The translations under genes and the position numbers were made by a program. Below the pieces are notes generated by a model. It was not told the DNA's origin, ran no database searches, and saw nothing but the letters and a program-made list of their open reading frames with translations. 64,000 bases of DNA from Clarkia xantiana subsp. parviflora. Taxonomy: Eukaryota > Streptophyta > Magnoliopsida > Myrtales > Onagraceae. The DNA lies in contig JAPTYO010000009.1 of assembly GCA_036873135.1 (NCBI GenBank), forward strand, positions 27,735,756 to 27,799,755. Reading direction: 5' to 3'. Of the stretch, positions 43,386-53,267 are shown piece after piece. Positions within the stretch are counted from its first letter, which is position 1; every line of letters begins with the position of its first letter.

Positions 43386-46191
43386 TGATCATCTCATAAA
43401 GCCCTCCATAGGCCTCAAATGAGTTTGGGTGCATATTTCGAATGAATGCTTTGACGGCTTCTCCTCTTGTGATGTCCATATTGGCACCATAACTGGAGAA
43501 TCTCTGGAAATAGCTTGATATTGGCTCCCGCGGCATTTGCTTGATATCATCGATGTAACGGAAGCCTCTTATGATGGAGTCTCTTGTTCTTTTCCCTTCT
43601 ATGGTCTCTGGCTGCCAAGGTATGGCTGTCACCTTTACAGCCTTGCTCATGTGTCTTTTCTTAGGCATTATTTGAAAAAACTGCCTGCTCAAACGGAGTA
43701 CAACTCCCTTCTTCATCTTTCCTTGCCTTTGTCTCCTTCCCTTCTTCTTGCTGTCTTGGTTGGCTCCTATCATGACTATTGCCACTGTGTCCGTCCCGTG
43801 TGATCCACGTCTCATGGAGTTGACGTAGCACTGCCTTGCAGTGCGTTGATCACCCAGGACTTCTCCGACTCCATTCTCAGTGATGTACTTCAACTTCTGG
43901 TGTACGGTGGATGGCACGATTTCGTATGGGTTTATGGTTGTCCTTCCTAGTATCCCATTGTAGGCTCCCAGGCTTTCAACCACCAAGAAGTTAACATTCA
44001 CCTTCAGCTGTGTCCATCCTTGGCCCATGGTCACCGGCAGGGTTATCATTCCCAGGGGGTAGCTTGTTGCCCCTGAGAAGCCAACTAGAGGGAAGTTGAC
44101 TGGTTTGATGTCTGCCTTTGTCTTCCCTATTTCTTCTAGGACCCTTAGACTCAGGAGGTCTGCTGAGCTGCCCCCATCTACTAGTATTCTCTTTACATCA
44201 AAATTGTCAATGTCTATCGTAATGACTAACGCATCGTCATGTGGGAAGACAATGTGGCTCTTGTCCTTCTCCGAGAATTCAATCTTCATCTCCTCTTCTT
44301 CTCGTGGCCTTTTCCTCCACCTTGGCACTGAACTCAGTTTTGATGCGTAAACCTCCCTTGCATTAGCAGTTGGGCCACCTGATGCCACTCCTCCGTGTAT
44401 CATGTTTATGGTTCCTCTTTTGTTGGGTGGAGGATTGTAGTCTACCTTGCTCTTTAGTTCTCCCCTTTGGATGACATTGTTGATGCTTAGCTTTAGGCTG
44501 AAGCATTCGTTCGTGTCATGCCCATATGCTTCATGGTTATCACACCATCTATCCTTGTGTGTCCCCACCATTGGGGCTCTCCACCTTGCAGGGGGTGACC
44601 AGAGTTTCTGATTTCGCATCTCTCTGAGGACAGTAGCTGGAGTGGCGTTCAATGGGATGAACTTGATAACGTTGATTTCCCTGGCTTTCAATGGTTCTCC
44701 CATTTGGTTTCTTTGCTGGGGCGGACGCCATTCCTGCTGCCTTGTGTGCTGAGGTGCCTGGGGTGGCTTTCCTTTGTTCGGCTTTGCATTGTCTTCCTTA
44801 GCTGCTTGGATCTTGGCTTTCTTGCTTGCCCTGTGCCTCTCCAGGTCTATATGAGTTTTTACTCTTCCTGCAAGCTCCTCTAAGGTGCTCGCTGGTTTCT
44901 TGGCCATCTTTTCCGCCAGCGTTGACCCGAAGCGGCCTAGGTTTCTGATGAAGGCTCGTATTATCTCACCCTCGGTGATGTCGCCCTGGATGTCTGCTAT
45001 GTTTTGGTTGAACCTAGTGTAGTAACTGGCCAAGGATTCATCATTTTCTTGCTTCACATCATCAATGGAGCCTGTTCCTTTGAGGAGCTTCCTTTCTCCT
45101 AGATACCTCTGAAGGAACTTCGCCTTTAGCTGCTCCCATGAGTGGATGCTCTCAAAGGGTAGGCTGAAGAACCAGTGTGAGGCCACCCCTGATAGGGTGT
45201 TTGGAAATAGGAGAGCCTTGTATCTTTCATCAGTGGTTCTTCCAAATAGGGAGGCTTCATGCTGCTGAATATGCTCCAAAGGGTCTCCCTTGCCATTGTA
45301 TTTTGCAATCTGGACTGTGTGCAGGGAGTCCGGCACCTTGCTCATCTCCAATTCCCTTGTGAAAGGGTGGTTCGTTTTGTCACTTAGACAATGCAAGCTA
45401 TGTTTCTTTGACTCGTTCATTTTCCTTGTTATCATTGCCTCTATTTCTTCCGGAGTGATCAATATCGGTGTCGGAGTGTAATTTCTTTGATAGCCTCCGT
45501 AGTTATAGATAGGGCTTGCCGGGATCCCTTGTCCGTATTGATACGGACTGTAGGTGTATCCTTGGTGTCCCTGCTGGGGTGCTTCATAGAATTCTTGCCT
45601 CCTTGGAGGTCTTGCTTGTCTTTCCTCCCCCAGTGGGGTGTAAGCCCTGGCGCTCTGCTGTTGCCTAGGAGGCACGAATTGTTGCCTTCCCTCTGGGGGT
45701 GGCTCCTGGTAATTTCTTCTTTGCTCCTCTCGCTGCCCTGCTCGGGGGTGCGAGTGGTGCTCTTCCGTTGGGATCTGTTCCTCTTCATGAGCTTCAGTGT
45801 GTGTCCCCTGGGTGTATGCCGGCCTTGCGTATGTTGTGTGGGCGCGGTTGCCATTCCTTTGGGCCGGCATCCCATACGGGTACCCTTGGGGTAGCGCCTC
45901 ATAATAATATCCCTCAGGGGGTGCCGTGTGCTGGGATGGCAGTCCCTGTTGTTCTCTTTCTCTCTGTGGCCTTCTTGCCAGGGGGGTTGAGGCTGTGGAG
46001 GACTCAGCCCCAGCTGGGCGTGAGGGTCCTCCCTCCTGGTTGTTCTGTTGAGGAGGCTGTGGGATTCCTTGTGGTTCTGGTTGCATTGGCTGCTTTCCCG
46101 GGTTAGGCTGCCTTCCTGGGGGTATAGGCTCTCTCCTTCGCCCATTGCCCCCTGGTGGGCGGTGGTGCCTAGACACCCTGCTGTTCGTCAT
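43357..46191 (-). CDS. Tat-2 gag-protease-gag' polyprotein, 944 codons
   Basis: The longest intact frame here, with ATG at 46191. Residues 1-240 are Pro/Gln/Arg-rich. Capsid (retrotransposon gag family) spans about 260-480, with SHWFFSLPFESIHSW and KFLQRYLGERKLLKG. An atypical knuckle CDNHEAYGHDTNEC lies near 545-560, then an aspartic protease with VDGGSSADLL near 670. Instead of RT, the frame continues from about residue 860 into a second gag-like capsid end (SSYFQRFSSYGANMDITRGE, KAFIRN). So most of pol has been deleted, with the frame kept across the join. It probably still yields gag and protease for particle formation; RT and integrase would have to come from another element. The start is the first ATG, 30 bases below the primer site. 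Confidence 0.85.
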   Translation of the reverse strand: MTNSRVSRHHRPPGGNGRRREPIPPGRQPNPGKQPMQPEPQGIPQPPQQNNQEGGPSRPAGAESSTASTPLARRPQREREQQGLPSQHTAPPEGYYYEALPQGYPYGMPAQRNGNRAHTTYARPAYTQGTHTEAHEEEQIPTEEHHSHPRAGQREEQRRNYQEPPPEGRQQFVPPRQQQSARAYTPLGEERQARPPRRQEFYEAPQQGHQGYTYSPYQYGQGIPASPIYNYGGYQRNYTPTPILITPEEIEAMITRKMNESKKHSLHCLSDKTNHPFTRELEMSKVPDSLHTVQIAKYNGKGDPLEHIQQHEASLFGRTTDERYKALLFPNTLSGVASHWFFSLPFESIHSWEQLKAKFLQRYLGERKLLKGTGSIDDVKQENDESLASYYTRFNQNIADIQGDITEGEIIRAFIRNLGRFGSTLAEKMAKKPASTLEELAGRVKTHIDLERHRASKKAKIQAAKEDNAKPNKGKPPQAPQHTRQQEWRPPQQRNQMGEPLKAREINVIKFIPLNATPATVLREMRNQKLWSPPARWRAPMVGTHKDRWCDNHEAYGHDTNECFSLKLSINNVIQRGELKSKVDYNPPPNKRGTINMIHGGVASGGPTANAREVYASKLSSVPRWRKRPREEEEMKIEFSEKDKSHIVFPHDDALVITIDIDNFDVKRILVDGGSSADLLSLRVLEEIGKTKADIKPVNFPLVGFSGATSYPLGMITLPVTMGQGWTQLKVNVNFLVVESLGAYNGILGRTTINPYEIVPSTVHQKLKYITENGVGEVLGDQRTARQCYVNSMRRGSHGTDTVAIVMIGANQDSKKKGRRQRQGKMKKGVVLRLSRQFFQIMPKKRHMSKAVKVTAIPWQPETIEGKRTRDSIIRGFRYIDDIKQMPREPISSYFQRFSSYGANMDITRGEAVKAFIRNMHPNSFEAYGGLYEMIMTSTSSRKS

Positions 46192-46220
46192 TGCTCTTGT
46201 TATAGCCAGGCTTTCTGTCC

Positions 46221-46240
46221 GAAGCCCACTGACGGCGCCA
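46221..46240 (-). promoter_or_regulatory. Primer-binding site of Tat-2
   Basis: On the minus strand TGGCGCCGTCAGTGGGCTTC, two bases after the 5' LTR end (CCTAACA). Same first nine bases as Tat-1, Tat-3 and Tat-5. Confidence 0.85.
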
Positions 46241-46242
46241 TG

Positions 46243-46991
46243 TGTTAGGTTCCGAGTCTAGGGTCAACGGGCGGTCGACTCAAGTCTCGTTCCTCACTGT
46301 AGATGTTGTGAATCGGGTGATCTCGGGTTGTGCTGTCTTAGCTTGCGTCCTTCCTTCCTCAGCTTCTCTTCTCCTTTCGCCCTGCAGAAGGGGCAGTACC
46401 AGGCACAGAGGGGGGGGGGTGGTGCCTGATGAACCCTCTCCGATGCCTAAGTCAGTACGGTTTTTAGAGAGATAAAGCTAGAGAGATGTCAGAGCAAAAT
46501 TATCCAACTTGCCAAGATGATCGAATGAATAGTGGAGGTGGGGTATTTATAGGCAACAGTGTCATTAAGGTGGCTTAATGATATCGTTAACCCTTAAACA
46601 CAGTTAATTAACCTTTAAACACATAATTAAGATCTTAGGATACGGAGAAGGTAGGCGGAATAAACCGAGTATGGGAGTCCAAAAATGGTGCCGGGGCCCT
46701 TGGGGGGGAGGAAAATCCGACCCCCAAGGGTAGGGGTTGGGTGAGGCCACCCAACCCCTCCTAGGGGGGATAGGGTTGGCCAACCCTATCCCCCCTAGGG
46801 GAGGTCGGGTGTGGCCACCCAACCTCACCTAGGTGAGTTTGACTCGGCCGGACGAGCGCTTCGGCCTCGTCCGGGCCGTTGGTGTTCTCGCGAAGTGTTC
46901 GGGTTGAAGTTTCGATTTACAATCATTAATGGGATGATAAAAATAAAACGATTCGGAAGTCAACGGGTTCAAATTGGGCGTATATCCATCA
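46243..46991 (-). repeat. Tat-2 5' LTR
   Basis: 749 bp. The minus strand starts TGATGGATATACGCCC and ends CCTAACA. The palindrome array has CCTAGG at 46760, 46794 and 46828 (exactly 34 bp apart). TATA box as TATTTATA on the plus strand (46544-46551). The ccctctccgatgcctaag motif near 46435 is shared, inverted, with Tat-1. Confidence 0.93.
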
Positions 46992-46996
46992 AAAGA
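46992..46996. repeat. Target site duplication of Tat-2 (right)
   Basis: AAAGA after the LTR, identical to 37702-37706. Confidence 0.92.
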
Positions 46997-47960
46997 CACC
47001 TTCAAAAGTCGTCAAATCTACATGAAGATGAAATAAACCTGAGACTCGGCCCCTCGGCTGGGGGGCAGAGGATAGAGAAGAGACATCAAGACCTATGATC
47101 ACCCCATCGCCATCCACAGGTTGTTTCCCTTTGACAAGCAAAGAGGGCGCCTCTTCAACCACCACCTCCTTATCATGAGAGGGAGTCAGCAAGGGGGCAC
47201 ATGAAGGAGAGCCTCTCGCGGTTTCCTTCTCCTTGGCAGCCGAGGGCCCGACCTCAGAGTCAGGTTTCCGCGCCTTGGATTTAGATTGACTTGAACTCTC
47301 GCCCACCGCAAGAACCCATTCGGTAACCAGGGCGAACTCTCTAACAACAAGAAGGAAGCAACATGAGAACAATCATAAGAATATCACAAAGAAAAGAGAA
47401 TGGAAAAAGAACATGTCGGAAGCCTCTGCAGCTTTCCCTAACTTAGAAGATTTCTTGGCCTGATGAGCAGAACTAGAGGGTTCTTCCCTCTCATTTGATT
47501 CAACGGTACGTTCGGAACGCTCCGCCTACACCTTATACGTTTCTCCATGAAACCAACCTACAAGGGGTCATACGAGTCCCCGCCTCATACGAGTCCACCT
47601 CGGACATCCAAGACACAGAACAGTCAGATTTGGTCTGGCTGCATTGGAAAACGATCTTCAAGGTCTCCCTGTCCGAAGAAGAAAGCTTCCCAAAAGTGAG
47701 TCATCTATACTAACGACCGACGCAAAGATCGACCCTTACTCATGGAGGGACGAGATACGCCTACTACTGGGGCAACCTTAACATCAATCAAGTTACGGAA
47801 GCAAAACCACAACCCAGGAGATCTAACCAAAGGAACAAACACCAGAACATCACGAAGAGGGCGAACATTTAGCTTCCCTAAAAAAGGAGCAGCGCTCCGA
47901 CACATTCGAAAGGAGGGTCAACCCTTAGGACATGCCGATAAGCCCCTTCGCACGCGATAG
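46997..47960 (-). pseudogene. Antisense gene relic of Tat-4
   Basis: Minus strand, that is antisense to the plus-oriented Tat-4. A frame at 47372-46989 encodes SSSQSKSKARKPDSEVGPSA and HDKEVVVEEAPSL, homologous to the third exon region of the Tat-2 gene (40312-40581) and to 54771-55070 in Tat-3. The intron before it (about 47341-47412) keeps its AG acceptor, but the donor GT has become AC. Upstream exons (47500-47960) are recognisable only by similarity to Tat-3. Interrupted on its left by Tat-2. Confidence 0.72.
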
Positions 47961-48041
47961 GGAGAGGGTCAAGAGCTATACACACGCTCCAACGAATGAA
48001 GGAAAAAAGTTACACATGTCGAGGGACGAGGTTAAAGGACA

Positions 48042-48449
48042 ATGCTCGCGCTAGTACGAGGGAGACAGAACGTTGTGTCCCATCGAGTGGCAGAGCTCTC
48101 ACCCTCGGGAAAAGGAGAGGTCTATACTCTCACCCTTGCACTTATGCTCATGTTCATGTACATCTACAGGTACATCAATGTCATCACTCATGCTTATACT
48201 CACAACCCGTCCATACACACATACATGTTCATGCTTGCACTCATATGCATGCCCACGTACACACTCCCGTGTGTTCAAACATTTAGACGTCCATGCACAT
48301 GGCCGCCGTATATTCATGCATACATTCATGACTACAATCGCAGCATGTCTGTACTCACTCCCATCCTTATGTTCCTACTTGCATGTATGCTAGTACACAT
48401 CCTCATGCTCATGATATGTCCATGTTCACTCCTAGCTAACATCCTATAG
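48042..48449 (+). other. Low-complexity open frame in Tat-4, conserved in Tat-3
   Basis: A 135-codon frame rich in Met, His, Thr and hydrophobic residues. Its last 90 or so codons are almost identical to the 121-codon frame at 54034-53669 in Tat-3, in the same orientation relative to the element. The DNA is a degenerate catatgcatgccc-type repeat, and other frames are open too, so this is probably composition rather than a gene. Confidence 0.3.
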
Positions 48450-48847
48450 GAATATTTTCTAGTATCCATACTTAGAAAAAAAAATTGGACCAAAATCGAA
48501 ATTTTTCCCCACATAGGCTTACCCCGTCATGAAATTGAAGCATGGACTCACTTAACCATATTCATGTTGCATCCCCCCGCATGTGTATATTTTCCGAGTA
48601 TAAGCTCGTGACGGTTTGGATTTATTATTTCCATCTCAGACGGACACGTGCTTGGACACGTGTCCGTGCTATTCTGACATTTGCAATTCCTCTATCTTAT
48701 AAGACAGGGGGCAGAGTCAGAGACACACACCCATGGGTAAGTAAAGATTCCGACAAAAGGTAAAATCCCGGCTTCAAATTGCGCGTGTCATACCATCCTA
48801 AAATAGAGTCAATCAAGGGTCAGGCCATTGGTTGACTCGGGGGCATG
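48450..48847 (+). other. Tat-4 3' untranslated end with polypurine tract
   Basis: Conserved with Tat-3 at 53268-53660 (inverted). Ends in gttgactcgggggcatg (48831-48847), a polypurine tract directly before the LTR. No gene. Confidence 0.7.
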
Positions 48848-49736
48848 TGATGGATATACGCCCAATTTGAACCTGTTGACTTCCGAATCATTTTATTTTG
48901 ATCACCCCGTTAATGATTATAAATCGAAACTTCGACCCAAACACCCCGCTGAAACCCCAACGGTCCGGACGAGGCGAAAATACTCGTCCGGACCGCGGCG
49001 AACTCACCTAGGTGAGGTCGGGTGGCCAAACCCGACCTCCCCTAGGAGAGATCGGGTCAGCCAACCCGATCTCCCCTAGGGAGGGGTTGGGTGACCACAC
49101 CTCACCCCTACCCTTGGGGGTTGGATTTTCTCCCCGCCCCCAAGGGCTCCGGCACCGTTTCCCGACTCCCGCACTTAGATTATTCCCGCCAACCTCTCCG
49201 TGCTTTAAGGATTTAATTATGTGATCAAGGACTAATTAATTGTGTTTAAAGGTTAACGATGTCACTAAGCCACCTTAATGACATCGTTGCCTATAAATAC
49301 AACATTTCCACCATTCATTTGATAATCTTGATTACTTGGGCAATTTAGCTCTGGCTTCTCTCTAGCTTTATCTCTCTAAAAGTGACGTTCTTACTTAAGC
49401 ATCGGAGAGGGTTCATCAAGCACCACCCACCCCTCCGTGCTTGATATTGCCCCTCTTGCAGGGTGGCAAGGAGAAGAGAGCCAAGGAAGCAGAAGAGCAT
49501 AGAGCAGAAGGACAAGCCCCAGGGGGTCAGAAGTACAAGCCCCAGGGGGTCAGAATGAGAGAAGGAAAGGAGGTCAGAAGGAGAGAAGAGAAGGACATAT
49601 ATCAGAACAACTACCCCAGGGAGCAGAAGGGCATGGATCAGAGCGACTAGCCCCAGGAGCACTGAACCCGACATTTCATTAGTGGGAGATAAGTTATAGA
49701 TTGACGACCCGTTGACCGAGGGCTTATAACCTAACA
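48848..49736 (+). repeat. Tat-4 3' LTR
   Basis: 889 bp, TGATGGATATACGCCC to CCTAACA. CCTAGG sites at 49007, 49041 and 49075 (34-bp phase) bound two palindromic units. TATA box TATAAATA at 49292-49299. Motif cttaagcatcggagaggg near 49394. More diverged from Tat-2 and Tat-3 LTRs than these are within themselves, so it is older, as its nesting position requires. Confidence 0.9.
49007..49080. repeat. Palindrome array in Tat-4 LTR
   Basis: Two 34-bp-phased units bounded by CCTAGG at 49007, 49041 and 49075, with inner arms ggtcgggt/acccgacc and gatcgggt/acccgatc. Confidence 0.88.
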
Positions 49737-51062
49737 CCTGCGGTACCATTACCGGGACGATTGTTTAAGACCATAGATCGATCATTGGAGTTTACAAACT
49801 TTACGTTCATTTCCAGGGATTATGAAACCTCTGGTTGCTCCATATAGATCTCTTCCTCCAGGTTTCCGTGGAGGAATGCAATCTTAACATCCATTTGGTG
49901 CAACTCTAAATCAAGGCATGCGACCATGGCCAGAATTGCCCGGACTGTGGTGTAACGCACAGTCGGTGAGTATGTCTCATCAATGTCCACTCCGGGAAGT
50001 TGGGTATATCCTTTCGCAACGAGTCGAGCTTTGCACTGCTCGAAATTTCCATCAGCAATGAGTTTCAGTTTCAGAACCCACTTTGCCCCTATGGCTCTAC
50101 GGTTAGCAGGTAAATCAACTAAAGACCATGGAGAATTGGCTTTGATAGAGGCAATCTCTTCCTATATTTCTTTCCTCCATTCCTTCGCTTGAGGTCCTTC
50201 CAAAGCTTGTTTAACCCATACCGGTTTATCAACCGAAGTTAGAGTGAATAACTCACCCTCTTCAATGGGATACTTCTTTGGAGAAGTTCGATGCGTTTGA
50301 CTATGTCTAGGCTCGTTAGTCCCATCATCTCACTTGAACAACGCTCCCACTAGAAATAATGCTTCTTATTGGAATAATACTCCCACTGGGAACAAGAGCG
50401 CTCCCACTGGGAACAAGAGCGTTACTTAAACCTTCATAAACAACTTTTCTTGGACGACCTCTTTGTCTCGGGATTCTACCTCCGAGATGAATTCCATGGT
50501 TACGAGGACCAGGAACCAAGATGGTAGTGCCTTTCCCACTGTCACCAGTAGGTAGTTGAGGAATTATAGGATTTTCATCCAACGGTTCAGCAACATGATT
50601 ATCAGGTTCGACTTGATTCGCACCCACAGCAACAGTGATTTGCGTGGTTGGATTGACTATTCCCACTGTTTATTATGAAAATGTCTACATCCTCATTTAC
50701 CATGTCGTTCATTTGTGTTGCTGCCTCAAATCTCCCACTCGAATTAAGTGGGACTTGATCATCAGTATCCTGCTCTAGTTCAATCAAGACTTCATTTACA
50801 CTGATGTTCTAAAGCTTAGGAATTTGTCCTCAAGTAACGTAACCATGTTCGACCACGCCACCAATATCCTGAGCTACCACAAACATGTATGCCATAGAGT
50901 ATTCAGAGTTCCTTATAAAGATACTTTTCAGTACTCTAGGTTCCAACTATGCATTGACAGCTGTCGGTACAATATATGTTTGCTTTGCAACCGTTAGGTC
51001 GCATTTTGGTAAGATCCGTCTCTTTACCAGTTTAAATTTCATATGGTATCGTGTCAACCGAT
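49737..51062 (-). pseudogene. Copia-E polyprotein fragment: integrase end, linker, RT start
   Basis: Minus strand, read right to left. It starts in the integrase C-terminal region (51062, VDTIPYE), passes the linker (50666-50325, with PRQRGRPRK near 50460) and enters RT (DETYSPTVRYT near 49970, EEEIYMEQPE near 49840), then stops abruptly at 49737 against the Tat-4 LTR. Many stops. Its RT part (49737-50075) overlaps in content with 36328-36667 of Copia-D, so the two are not simply halves of one element split by Tat-4. Confidence 0.83.
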
Positions 51063-52226
51063 ATTACAGGCCCTTCTGTCATATCTCCTTCGATATCTGC
51101 CAAGTTCTAGTTGAGACGGATATAATAACATGCCAACGTCTCGTCGTTCTCCTGACGAACGTCGTCGATCGAGTTTGAACCCTTCAATAGTTTGCGCTCA
51201 CCCAGGTAACGCTGTAGAAACTTGGATTTCATATATGGCCATGAGGAGACACTTTCTTTTGGGAGGCCGAAAAACCAATGAGATGCTATGCCTGTCAAGG
51301 TAGATGGGAATAAGAGGGTTGTATGTCGGTCATCACCCGTTCTTCCTAGGGGGGATGTTTCATGTTGATGTCTGTATTCCAAAGGATCACCTTTCCCATT
51401 GTATTTTTCGACCCCTGCTGCAATCAACCCGCCCGGAATGCCGGTGTTCACCATTTCCTGTGTAAATGGGCGAGTGGCATTTTCTCTCAGTGTGTGTATT
51501 TCCTTGGTCTTGGATTCATTCATTTTCCTAGTTATAATTTCTTCGACCTCTTCTTGTGTTAGTATCATCGGTGACGGGCTGTAATCTCTTTGTGGTATAC
51601 TGAAACTGACATTGGGGCTTGCTGGCGTGCCTTGTCCCTGGTATCCCTGGTGGTACGAGTTGTACGTGTACTGTGGGTGCCCATATTGATGATGCTGAGG
51701 TGGTTGCTGGAAATATTTCCTCCACTGTTGTTGGGGCTATGCTTCATCCCTTCTTGGGGTGTATGACCATGCGCCCTGTGGTGTTTGGTTCTGTTGTTGC
51801 ATTGGGGGTGTCGATGACTGTCTTTCCCATTGGAGGTGGTACTTCCTCATTCTGCATACGGTTGTCACGCTGCCCAGCTGGAGAATGTGGATATTGATAC
51901 GTTGGTGGGTGTTGCCTTCGTTGCCTATTCCTCACGGCCTCTTTGTATGCCAATAAGTCATCCAATGGTGACATAAATCACGGGGTCACTGTTTGTGCCC
52001 TCTGCGAGTATATCGGGCAGGGATGGGTCGTCTAAGCATATTGATTATTTGTAGGCATGTTGTGGAATGACATTCCATAGGGGAACTCCTGAGAGTGTAT
52101 TCCATAGCGGTATCCTTGTGGGTGTATATCGCGTTGGAAGCCCCCAAGATGGTATTCCCTGTTGGGCTCCTTGTGAATGTGGTTGTTGGCCAGCCATTGA
52201 CGTTGATGCGGTGGAGGATTGAGCCC
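51063..52226 (-). pseudogene. Tat-5 gag fragment (after Tat-3 insertion)
   Basis: Minus strand. A frame at 51568-51107 carries the capsid core (GIASHWFFGLPKESVSSWPY, KFLQRYLGERKLLKG, DETLACYYIRLN). Upstream (51570-52226) the Gln/Pro/Tyr-rich N-terminal half is interrupted by stops. It is continuous with 62555-62391 across Tat-3. The distal end is cut at about 51063 by Copia-E. Confidence 0.83.
52222..52226. repeat. Target site duplication of Tat-3 (left)
   Basis: AGCCC, repeated at 62391-62395. Confidence 0.93.
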
Positions 52227-53267
52227 TGTTAGGTTATAAAGTCTAGGTCAACGGGTCGTCAATCTAGAATTTATCTCCCACTAATGAAATGTCGGGTTCA
52301 GTGTTCCTAGGGCTAGTCGTTCTGATCCATGCCCTTCTGCTCCCTTGGGGTAGTTGTTCTGATATATGTCTTTCTCTTCTCTCCTTCTGACCTCCTTTCC
52401 TTCTCTCCTTCTGACCTCCTTTCCTTCTCTCCTTCTGACCCCCTGAGGCTTGTATTTCTTACCCCTGGGGCTTGTCCTTCTGCTCTATGCTCTTCTGCTT
52501 CCTTGGCTCTCTTCTCCTAGCCACCCTGCAAGAGGGGTAATACCAGGCACAGAGGGGGGGTGGTGCCTGATGAACCCTCTCCGATGCCTAAGTCAGTACG
52601 GCTTTAGAGAGATAAAGCTAGAGAGGTGTCAGAGCAAAATTATGCAACTTGCCAAGATGCCCAAATGAATTGTGGAGGTGGGGTATTTATAGGCAACGGT
52701 GTCATTAAGGTGGCTTAATGACATCGTTAACCTTTGAACACAGTTAATTAACCTTTAAACGCATAATTAAGACTTTAGGATACGGAGAAGGTAGGCGGAG
52801 TAAACCGAGTATGGGAGTCCAAGAATGGTGCCGGGGCCCTTGGGGGGAAGGAAAATCCGACCCCCAAGGGTAGGGGTTGGGTGAGGGCACCCAACCCCTC
52901 CTAGGGAGGATGGGGTTGGCCAACCCCATCCCTCCTAGGAGAGATCGGGTTGGCCGACCCGATCTCTCCTAGGAGAGATCGGGTTGGCCGACCCGATCTC
53001 TCCTAGGAGAGATCGGGTTGGTCCACCCGATCTCCCCTAGGGGTGATCGGGTTGGCTGACCCGATCTCCCCTAGGGGAGGTCGGGTGTGGCCACCCAACC
53101 TCACCTAGGTGAGTTTGCCTCGGCCGGACGAGCGCTTCGGTCTCGTCCGAGCCGTTGATGTTCTCGCGAAGTGTTCGGGTTGAAGTTTCGATTTACAATC
53201 ATTAACGGGATGATAAAAATACAACGGTTCGGAAGTCAACGGGTTCAAATTGGGCGTATATCCATCA
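52227..53267 (-). repeat. Tat-3 3' LTR
   Basis: 1041 bp. On the plus strand TGTTAGG to CATCA. A 29-bp ctccttctgacctcctttcc-type repeat (three units) near 52375-52445. TATA as TATTTATA near 52684. Palindrome array described separately. Confidence 0.93.
52900..53109. repeat. 34-bp-phased palindrome array, Tat-3 3' LTR
   Basis: CCTAGG at 52900, 52934, 52968, 53002, 53036, 53070 and 53104, exactly 34 bp apart. Each interval is an inverted repeat. Inner arms differ between units but stay complementary: atgggg/ccccat in the first, atcggg/cccgat in the next four. The 5' LTR has one unit fewer (CCTAGG at 62057, 62091, 62125, 62159, 62193, 62227). Confidence 0.95.

Larger units (their letters stand above)
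37707..46991 (-). mobile_element. Tat-2, non-autonomous Tat-type retrotransposon with antisense gene
   Basis: A 9.3-kb minus-strand element flanked by AAAGA. Right to left it holds a 5' LTR (46243-46991), primer site, a long gag-protease-gag' frame, tandem arrays (41965-42750), an intron-bearing gene on the opposite (plus) strand (about 39291-41588), a GC-rich block, and a truncated 3' LTR (37707-38279). No RT, RNase H or integrase is present. The LTR portions that can be compared differ at only about eight positions in 575, so the insertion is recent. It sits inside the antisense-gene region of Tat-4. Confidence 0.92.

Noticed and set aside
45459..46145. 228-codon minus-strand frame overlapping Tat-2 gag
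   Set aside because: Alternative frame of the Pro/Gln-rich gag N-terminus. Similar shadow frames on the plus strand (45487-46106) share the same cause: biased composition.
36668..49736. Copia-D and Copia-E as two halves of one element split by Tat-4
   Set aside because: They overlap by about 340 bp of RT sequence, far more than a 5-bp target duplication.
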